Shown here piece by piece: positions 1 through 4,069 of a stretch of 6,488 nucleotides of DNA. Below the pieces are notes generated by a model, which was not told where the DNA came from, did not search any database, and worked only from the letters and a program-made list of their open reading frames with translations. Source of the stretch: Candidatus Sulfotelmatobacter sp. GTDB lineage: Bacteria > Acidobacteriota > Terriglobia > Terriglobales > Acidobacteriaceae. The DNA lies in contig JASHRE010000440.1 in the NCBI GenBank assembly GCA_030037515.1, positions 1-6,488 on the forward strand. The letters are read 5' to 3'. Within the stretch, counting starts at the first letter, position 1. Each line of letters starts with the position of its first letter. The position numbers were made by a program, and so were the translations under genes.

Positions 1-37
1 AGGTCAAGGGTCAAATTGGCCTTTAGCCCGGCAGGCG

Positions 38-66
38 TTCACACTGTTTCCCATTCGCGCTATCTT
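38..66 (+). promoter_or_regulatory. Candidate sigma-70 promoter of dapA
   Basis: TTCACA (38-43, five of six matches to TTGACA) is followed after exactly 17 nt by TATCTT (61-66, four of six matches to TATAAT). A transcript starting about 7 nt after the -10 box would begin at or next to the ATG at 73, so dapA may be made from a leaderless mRNA. That fits the missing Shine-Dalgarno site. This is a prediction from sequence only. Confidence 0.4.
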
Positions 67-72
67 ATAGCT

Positions 73-1200
73 ATGCAATTCCGTGGATGTGGCACCGCTC
101 TGGTCACTCCCTTCCGGCAAGATGGCTCTATCGACGACACGGCTCTGCGCAACCTGATCGCGTGGCAAATTGATTCCGGCATCGATTTTCTCGTTCCCTG
201 CGGTACCACCGGCGAGACTCCCACGCTGACGCATGAGGAATGGCTGTTCGTCATCGATACCACGATCGAAGTTGCCGCCGGACGCGTTCCGGTCATGGTC
301 GGCGCAACTTCCAACTCCACGCACGATGCGGTCGAGAAGGCGAAAGAGCTCGCGGCGCGCCCCGGTGTCAACGCCATTCTCACGGCCACGCCGTATTACA
401 ACAAGCCCACACAGGAAGGCCTATACCGCCATTTCAAGGCGATCGCCGAGGCCGCCGGCGACAAGCCGGTGATCGTTTACAACGTTCCCGGACGCACCGG
501 GTCGAATCTGGAACCGCAGACGCTCGCTCGGCTCGCCGAGATCCCCGGCATTGCCGGAGTGAAGGAAGCCAGCGGCAACCTGGCGCAGGTGGCCGAGATG
601 ATCCATGCCGTGCCCGAAACATTTCTCGTCTTCTCCGGCGATGACGCCGTTACGTTGCCAGCCATCGCTCTGGGCGGCGCCGGCTTGATTTCCGTCGCCT
701 CCAACGAAATTCCTCAGGAAATGGCCGCGCTCACGCGCGCCGCCCTTGCCAATGACTGGACGACCGCACGCGTCCTCAATCGCAGATATTTTCCGCTGAT
801 GCAGGCCAATTTCATCGAGACCAGTCCGCTGCCGGTGAAGGCCGTGCTCGCCATGATGGGCAAGATCGAAGAAGTTTATCGCTTGCCGCTGGTGCCCATG
901 CGCCGCGACACCCGCTCCCGCCTTCAACGAATCGCCACCGAAGCTGGCCTCATCACCAAGCCCCTGCCTGCACCCGATGCCGCCGAATTCTTCATCTATG
1001 AAAACTGGGCCGCCGGTCCGCACAAAATCGTTCTGCATCGCGCCACCTGCGGACAGTGCAGCCACGGCAAAGGACGTCCCTCCGGACATGATCTCAACCA
1101 CTCGCGTTGGCATGGCCCCTACGCCAATCTGACCGATGCGCGCGCCGCCGCTCAGGCGATGACCGGCGTGCTGATCCGCAGCGAATGCAAATGCGTGTAA
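73..1200 (+). CDS. dapA: 4-hydroxy-tetrahydrodipicolinate synthase with C-terminal Cys-rich extension
   Basis: Condenses pyruvate with aspartate semialdehyde in the cytoplasm, the first committed step towards diaminopimelate and lysine. The encoded protein has 375 residues. Residues 1-296 form the usual DapA/NAL-type TIM barrel. GTTGE lies at 44-48, the Tyr pair at 108-109 (PYYNKPT), Tyr136 and Arg141 in YNVPGRTG, and the Schiff-base Lys164 in GVKEASGN. All of these match the E. coli positions with a constant shift of 2-3, so the enzyme should be active. Residues 297-375 are extra: a Pro/Ala linker, then YENW (309-312), C326xxC329, W346HGPY and C372KC374. DapA proteins normally end near residue 290-300. 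The start at 73 is chosen because MQFRGCGTALVTPF aligns with the family N-terminus; an in-frame TTG at 16 would add 19 unrelated residues. No Shine-Dalgarno site is visible. The DapA call is near certain; the role of the extension is unknown. Confidence 0.96.
   Translation: MQFRGCGTALVTPFRQDGSIDDTALRNLIAWQIDSGIDFLVPCGTTGETPTLTHEEWLFVIDTTIEVAAGRVPVMVGATSNSTHDAVEKAKELAARPGVNAILTATPYYNKPTQEGLYRHFKAIAEAAGDKPVIVYNVPGRTGSNLEPQTLARLAEIPGIAGVKEASGNLAQVAEMIHAVPETFLVFSGDDAVTLPAIALGGAGLISVASNEIPQEMAALTRAALANDWTTARVLNRRYFPLMQANFIETSPLPVKAVLAMMGKIEEVYRLPLVPMRRDTRSRLQRIATEAGLITKPLPAPDAAEFFIYENWAAGPHKIVLHRATCGQCSHGKGRPSGHDLNHSRWHGPYANLTDARAAAQAMTGVLIRSECKCV
961..1200 (+). other. Extra C-terminal domain of DapA (CxxC ... 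WHGPY ... CxC)
   Basis: This is residues 297-375 of the dapA product, in the same frame with no break. After a linker (PLPAPDAAEF) the sequence reads YENWAAGPHK, then H322, C326GQC329, a Gly/Lys-rich turn, W346HGPY350, an Ala-rich helix (about 355-363) and C372KC374 close to the end. Four cysteines in two pairs, with nearby histidines, suggest a small metal-binding or disulfide-linked module. From memory it resembles small free-standing bacterial hypothetical proteins with the order YENW, CxxC, GxG, WHGPF, C-terminal CxC/CxxC; this could not be checked here. Function unknown. Confidence 0.7.
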
Positions 1201-1256
1201 GGCCCGAGTGGGCGGCTTCTGTCCGCAGCGCCGGCAGGAGTGCCCGTCCCCACATG

Positions 1257-1283
1257 AAAAAGGCAGCGTCGCTCGACGCTGCC
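1257..1283 (-). terminator. Intrinsic terminator of the 1310-1624 gene
   Basis: Read on the minus strand, a perfect 9-bp stem (GGCAGCGTC / GACGCTGCC, plus-strand arms at 1262-1270 and 1275-1283) with a 4-nt loop is followed directly by TTTTT (1257-1261). It starts 27 nt after the stop codon of the minus-strand gene. On the plus strand no T run follows the stem, so it should not end dapA transcription efficiently. Confidence 0.88.
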
Positions 1284-1309
1284 CGACAGAACTGCAACGG
1301 ATCTTGCGG

Positions 1310-1624
1310 CTAGTCCATGTGGTCGCAGATTTCCGCCTCGTGAATCGCGGCATCCAGGTGCTTGATTGCCTCCACGCGATGGCCACTGAAATCGTGCGCC
1401 GCATGTTCCAGGTGATCCTTGGCATTGTGCATCGCATCCAGAGCCGCGCGGATTTCCGGATGCGGCGCGGGCAAAGGAGTGGCCAATGCGGCTGCCGGGA
1501 CGGCTGCCACCGAGGCGGGTTGGGTTGCAGGTTTGGGGGCCGCTGCGGCGCTGAAGGCGAGCGTGAGCAGAACCGTCACGAGAACCACCACGGTCAAAAT
1601 CCCGATGTTCTTGATATGCTTCAT
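1310..1624 (-). CDS. Small exported His-rich helical protein, function unknown
   Basis: The product has 104 residues. Residues 1-29 look like a Sec signal peptide: Lys at 2 and 5, a strongly hydrophobic stretch (about 7-24), and an FSAAAA region suited to signal peptidase. Residues 30-54 are an Ala/Pro linker, and 55-104 form a predicted amphipathic helical hairpin (HPEIRAALDAMHNAKDHLEH, then a second helix ending EICDHMD). Nine histidines lie in residues 55-104, often spaced 3-4 apart, so metal binding or acid buffering is possible but unproven. The ATG at 1624 is chosen because AGGGAGGA precedes it by about 5 nt; in-frame ATGs farther upstream (such as 1696) lack this and would bury the signal peptide. 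It is monocistronic, with its own terminator. I recall similar small exported proteins from acidobacterial genomes, with no known function. Confidence 0.82.
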   Translation of the reverse strand: MKHIKNIGILTVVVLVTVLLTLAFSAAAAPKPATQPASVAAVPAAALATPLPAPHPEIRAALDAMHNAKDHLEHAAHDFSGHRVEAIKHLDAAIHEAEICDHMD

Positions 1625-1735
1625 GCATTCCTCCCTATCGCATCTCTGTCCGACTTGTGGCGCGGACGCGACCATTTTTTCTCCCCGCGGAGACAAACCA
1701 CCCCGAGAGCGTGGCAGCCTTCCGCGACAGCGGGA

Positions 1736-1741
1736 ATTATA
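1736..1741 (-). promoter_or_regulatory. Candidate -10 box for the 1310-1624 gene
   Basis: A perfect TATAAT is read on the minus strand, 111 nt upstream of the ATG at 1624. No good -35 box lies at 16-18 nt; TTCACA (1770-1765) lies 23 nt away, which is too far for a standard promoter. The 5' leader between would contain a short TCTCC/GGAGA hairpin near 1679-1692. Confidence 0.3.
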
Positions 1742-1988
1742 CGGCCCGCGCTACAGCCTTGCCCTGTGAAAAGCAGGTTCGCGATTAACTGAGCAGATGC
1801 CGCCACCACGGCACTGGAAATGACAGAGGTGAACCTGGGTGTGAGTCCGGCAATTCTGCGAAGCGGGTACCCCATCCTAACCAGTTCTGTGCCTCAGGAG
1901 GGCGTTTTGACCTGCAAAGGGGGACGGGGCTTTCAGCGCGCACCAGCGTGGTCCCACTCTCAATGTCGTTTCGAGCGAACCGGAGCCA

Positions 1989-2078
1989 ATGCGACGGCGA
2001 GTCGAGAAATCTGATGTTCTTCGCTCGTTGCTGCTCATCCCTGCTGTTGCCGTCTTTGTCGTGGACAGCGGCGCTTGA
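1989..2078 (+). CDS. Doubtful 29-residue membrane or signal-like peptide
   Basis: The ATG at 1989 opens MRRRVEKSDVLRSLLLIPAV, continuing with a hydrophobic stretch to a TGA at 2076-2078. A basic N-terminus followed by about 14 hydrophobic residues is the pattern of a signal peptide or small membrane protein. GGAG (1982-1985) precedes the start, but the spacing of 3 nt is short. It may be a chance frame or the broken N-terminus of a lost exported protein. Confidence 0.2.
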   Translation: MRRRVEKSDVLRSLLLIPAVAVFVVDSGA

Positions 2079-2338
2079 GGGCCGCGTTTAGGGTTTCAGA
2101 TCACACCTGTGCGTGAGGGCCGGGAAAACGCAACGCCGCGACCGGAGTTTCCTAGCGCCGTCCGCGCAGGCCGAGTTGGCAATTTCAGCCTTGCGGCGTC
2201 AATTTACGCCTGCCACAGGTTCATCTCCTTCTGCCACTGAAACCAAAGCGCCAAAAGCACGCCTAATTTCTCAATTTTCGCGCACAGGACAACTTCAATG
2301 GCGCTTTGACGCGAATCTCCGATAAAGCGAACGCTGTA

Positions 2339-2367
2339 TTCACACTGAGGCACAGCGACCCGATTAT
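2339..2367 (+). promoter_or_regulatory. Candidate promoter of the 53-residue gene
   Basis: TTCACA (2339-2344, five of six matches to the -35 consensus), a 17-nt spacer and GATTAT (2362-2367, four of six) lie about 78 nt upstream of the ATG at 2446. The spacing is ideal, but the -10 box is weak. Confidence 0.3.
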
Positions 2368-2445
2368 CGTTCGTGCGATCAGGGGGCCAACCTCGGCGTC
2401 GAGAAAAGCGGATGACCCTTGCACCTTTTGTGAGGAAGAGAACCA

Positions 2446-2607
2446 ATGAAAGATCGATGGACCGAACTCTGCGAATTGGCGGTGACCGAACTGGATCCAA
2501 CGAAATTCCGCGCCATCCTGCGGGAACTCAACCAGCTCTTGGACGAGAAAAGCCCGCTTCCCACCGCGCGGCCAGGCACAATGGGGCCTCCCCAAAGGGA
2601 AGTTTGA
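2446..2607 (+). CDS. Small cytoplasmic helical protein, 53 residues
   Basis: The protein begins MKDRWTELCELAVTELDPTK and continues FRAILRELNQLLDEKSPLP, ending PPQREV. The first 35 residues are predicted to be two helices with a D-P break (17-18); the tail is Pro-rich and probably disordered. There is no signal peptide or membrane segment. The pattern (W-x-E-L-C-E, then D-P, then L-x-E-(L/I)-N-x-L-L-(D/E)-E-K) matches a short protein type I associate with acidobacteria, of unknown function; that link is from memory. An AGGA (2433-2436) lies 9 nt before the ATG, slightly far but usable. It faces the 2681-2923 gene across a 73-nt gap in which I find no terminator. Confidence 0.65.
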   Translation: MKDRWTELCELAVTELDPTKFRAILRELNQLLDEKSPLPTARPGTMGPPQREV

Positions 2608-2680
2608 TCCCGCGGCGCCCAGATCTCCAGGATGACGGCGGACGGTGAGCGAAGCGAACCGGAAGGAATCGACCCAGCTG

Positions 2681-2923
2681 TCAGGCTGCTTTCGACCGCT
2701 TTCCCGACATACTCTGCAGAACCGTCGCCGGTAACTGAACGACGCGTGTACCGGGTCCGTTCTTCAGCTTGACGTTGACCGCAATGCCTCCCGCTTCGGG
2801 GAAAGGATCAGAGACCACCTCAAACTCTTCCCCGTACAGGCGGATTCGTTTGCTGGGTTCATAACCAAGTTGTTTTACACGGGCACAGATTTCCTCAATT
2901 ACACTGCTATTAAGGCTGTTCAT
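2681..2923 (-). CDS. Conserved-looking 80-residue hypothetical protein
   Basis: The protein starts MNSLNSSVIEEICARVKQLG with a helix, followed by a compact alpha/beta pattern: RIRLYGEEFEVVSDPFPEAG (27-46), a beta strand IAVNVKL (47-53), and VVQLPATVLQSM (61-72) with a basic end (KRSK). There is no signal peptide, membrane segment or cysteine pair (one Cys, at 13). The composition and well-placed turns suggest a folded cytoplasmic protein. I recall similar proteins of about 80 residues with an LYG..FEVVSDP..E..GIAV core from acidobacteria, with no assigned function. No Shine-Dalgarno site precedes the ATG at 2923, and a promoter-like pair sits immediately upstream, so the mRNA may be leaderless. 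Confidence 0.7.
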   Translation of the reverse strand: MNSLNSSVIEEICARVKQLGYEPSKRIRLYGEEFEVVSDPFPEAGGIAVNVKLKNGPGTRVVQLPATVLQSMSGKRSKAA

Positions 2924-2932
2924 GATGTTCTA

Positions 2933-2961
2933 ATTTTACGCTTTGACGCGAGCCGTGGAAA
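2933..2961 (-). promoter_or_regulatory. Candidate promoter of the 80-residue gene, near-leaderless
   Basis: On the minus strand TTTCCA (2961-2956, four of six matches) and TAAAAT (2938-2933, five of six matches) are separated by 17 nt. Transcription would start about 3 nt before the ATG at 2923, leaving no room for a ribosome binding site. This agrees with the absence of a Shine-Dalgarno sequence. Confidence 0.35.
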
Positions 2962-3509
2962 GCCTCGCTTGGCACGCCCGGGGCTCAATTGGGATCATTG
3001 TAACTAGTGTAAATGCAGTAGGTTAAAGTTAGTGCACCCATCCAGTAACGGCCTGGCGATTCCGGACGGCCCAACGAAGCCAAGGAAAAATTGGGTGCCC
3101 GCGATGATGGCGGAAAACAGGTTAGGAATCTGATTTTCGGCGGGTGGACCACCCTGCGCGATGTTCGCCAGGTTGGGATTTTAGGGCCACCAGGTACCCT
3201 GATCAGATGGTTGACTATAACCCGCTGTTTTTCACTCTGGCCAAATCTGGGGACGATACCGTGCACTCCCGTTTGCAACTCTGCGACCGCCAACGCGGAA
3301 AGACGATCCTCCCCAAATACCCACTACAAACGGAGAATCGATTCTGATCCCGCAGGGATGCCTGACAATTGCCCGGCGTTACAATGCCCGGTCAAGCGCC
3401 CAAGCAAAGCAACCGCATGCCCGGAGACGCGCCTAATCGGGAAACATTTTGCACAGCCTTCCACAGTCAACTTTTTTCACCTTGTGGAGGGATAACCTTG
3501 ACCCGCTGT

Positions 3510-3540
3510 CGCGCCCTGAAGCCCCGCCCTTCAGGGCGCG
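3510..3540. repeat. Perfect 12-bp inverted repeat, REP-like
   Basis: The arms CGCGCCCTGAAG (3510-3521) and CTTCAGGGCGCG (3529-3540) are perfectly complementary around a 7-nt loop CCCCGCC. On the plus strand the stem is followed by AAAAATAA, and on minus the T run precedes the stem, so it is not an intrinsic terminator in either direction. GC-rich palindromes with a CCTGAAG core and C-rich loop are, from memory, a common interspersed type in acidobacterial genomes; this needs a genome search. Its place in a spacer fits a REP-type element. Confidence 0.6.
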
Positions 3541-3575
3541 AAAAATAAGGCGCTTGTATTAGATCGGGGTGCGTG

Positions 3576-3603
3576 TCTGTGTGCAATATTCTGTGTGCAA
3601 TAT
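3576..3603. repeat. Exact 14-bp tandem duplication
   Basis: TCTGTGTGCAATAT occurs twice back to back (3576-3589 and 3590-3603) with no mismatch and no spacer. The second copy runs into AATG, creating TATAAT at 3601-3606, but no matching -35 box lies upstream. It could be a slippage duplication or a paired protein-binding site. Confidence 0.7.
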
Positions 3604-3615
3604 AATGACCCCTCA

Positions 3616-3642
3616 TGGCACTTGAAGGGTAGGAATCGAACC
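3616..3642 (-). other. tRNA 3'-end-like fragment, possible integration remnant
   Basis: On the minus strand GGTTCGATTCC (3642-3632) has the form of a tRNA T-loop with flanking T-stem bases. It continues through CCTAC and a further 10 nt to a CCA at 3618-3616. The 5' half of the T-stem (TGTGG) pairs only partly with CCTAC, the acceptor end is about 2 nt too long, and no matching 5' acceptor, D-arm or anticodon arm follows. It is therefore not a tRNA gene. Integrases of genomic islands often leave such tRNA 3' fragments, but no integrase is visible. Chance similarity is possible. Confidence 0.2.
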
Positions 3643-3842
3643 ACAACGTTGTGTACGGCAGCAAGTATCACTGCGTATGAAGGTCAAAATACAGACGTTC
3701 CAGAATGTCTAAAGTTCGTCAGGATCAAGACATCGAAGGTAACATCAAAAGCGCAACGTTCAAACGCACGGCACGCGCGCGATGGAGCCATGTTTTCAGA
3801 TTCAATCGCTCCCGAACTTCCCCTCCGCACTCTCATCACTTG

Positions 3843-3864
3843 TTGTTTCCAATCTTGTTTCCAA
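3843..3864. repeat. Short direct repeat, TTGTTTCCAA twice
   Basis: TTGTTTCCAA occurs at 3843-3852 and again at 3855-3864, a period of 12 bp, inside a pyrimidine-rich block upstream of lysS. No role is evident. Confidence 0.5.
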
Positions 3865-4028
3865 AGGCTTCACTTGCAACCCGCTTGGAATCAATATCTT
3901 GTGTTCCAACGTCGAAATCTGCCATTACTCACTCCTGTTTCGTCGAAGATTTACATTCAGGCCATCGACAAAATTGTCCGTTTATCCAACCCGTCACCTC
4001 TTCCCATGTCTGCACCGAACGCGTTATT

Positions 4029-4034
4029 TATAAT
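4029..4034 (+). promoter_or_regulatory. Candidate -10 box of lysS
   Basis: A perfect TATAAT lies 32 nt before the TTG start of lysS, giving a 5' leader of about 26 nt that contains the ribosome binding site. The region 17 nt upstream (4006-4011, ATGTCT) is a poor -35 box, matching three of six bases. Confidence 0.45.
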
Positions 4035-4055
4035 CCCCTTCCACCGAAACCACTG

Positions 4056-4069
4056 AAAGGAAGACCTTG
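4056..4069 (+). promoter_or_regulatory. Ribosome binding site fixing a TTG start for lysS
   Basis: AAAGGAAG (4056-4063, with AGGA at 4058-4061) lies 5 nt before TTG at 4067-4069. There is no ATG or GTG in frame before Met67 (4265-4267), which lies inside the anticodon-binding domain, so TTG is the only sensible start. Confidence 0.8.

Larger units (their letters stand above)
1625..2445. other. Gene-poor spacer of about 820 nt
   Basis: The 1310-1624 gene and the 2446-2607 gene diverge from this stretch, so their promoters should lie in it. Reading frames here of 64-84 codons lack ribosome binding sites and recognisable protein features. One 29-codon frame (1989-2078) could encode a short membrane peptide. 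I recognise no riboswitch, tRNA or mobile element. Confidence 0.6.
2924..4066. other. Long intergenic stretch with small repeats, no gene
   Basis: About 1.1 kb between the divergent 80-residue gene and lysS. Reading frames of up to 153 codons run through it (3091-3495 and 3595-4056 on plus, 2985-3293 on minus), but they lack ribosome binding sites, have improbable compositions and overlap one another. From about 3541 onward the base composition is clearly lower in GC than the flanking genes. It holds a 12-bp palindrome (3510-3540), a 14-bp tandem duplication (3576-3603), a tRNA-3'-like fragment (3616-3642) and a pyrimidine-rich block (about 3800-4020). Confidence 0.6.

Noticed and set aside
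16..72. TTG-initiated N-terminal extension of DapA
   Set aside because: The 19 extra residues do not belong to the DapA fold, there is no ribosome binding site, and the ATG at 73 matches the family start.
421..1437. 338-codon open frame on the minus strand opposite dapA
   Set aside because: It lies opposite dapA and continues into the next gene; its composition is that of a GC-rich shadow frame and no domain is recognisable.
1820..2014. 64-codon plus-strand frame
   Set aside because: No ribosome binding site, no recognisable feature, and a composition like the surrounding non-coding sequence.
2300..2952. Shared 13-mer CGCTTTGACGCGA near 2302 and 2940 as a dispersed repeat or operator
   Set aside because: A single 13-nt match in 6.5 kb can arise by chance, the flanks do not match, and the positions relative to genes differ.
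3211..3240. TTGACT at 3211 as a promoter -35 box
   Set aside because: No acceptable -10 box lies 16-18 nt downstream and no gene follows.
3091..3495. 134-codon plus-strand frame
   Set aside because: No ribosome binding site, low-complexity mixed composition, a competing frame on the other strand, and no recognised motif.
3510..3548. Intrinsic terminator at the 12-bp palindrome
   Set aside because: The stem is followed by A-rich sequence on the plus strand, and on the minus strand the T run lies before the stem, so neither transcript would have the needed U tract.
3616..3700. Complete tRNA gene on the minus strand
   Set aside because: Only the T-loop and 3' end are recognisable; no matching 5' acceptor, D-arm or anticodon stem could be found.
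3595..4056. 153-codon plus-strand frame upstream of lysS
   Set aside because: It follows the pyrimidine-rich block, lacks a ribosome binding site, and two other frames of similar length overlap it.
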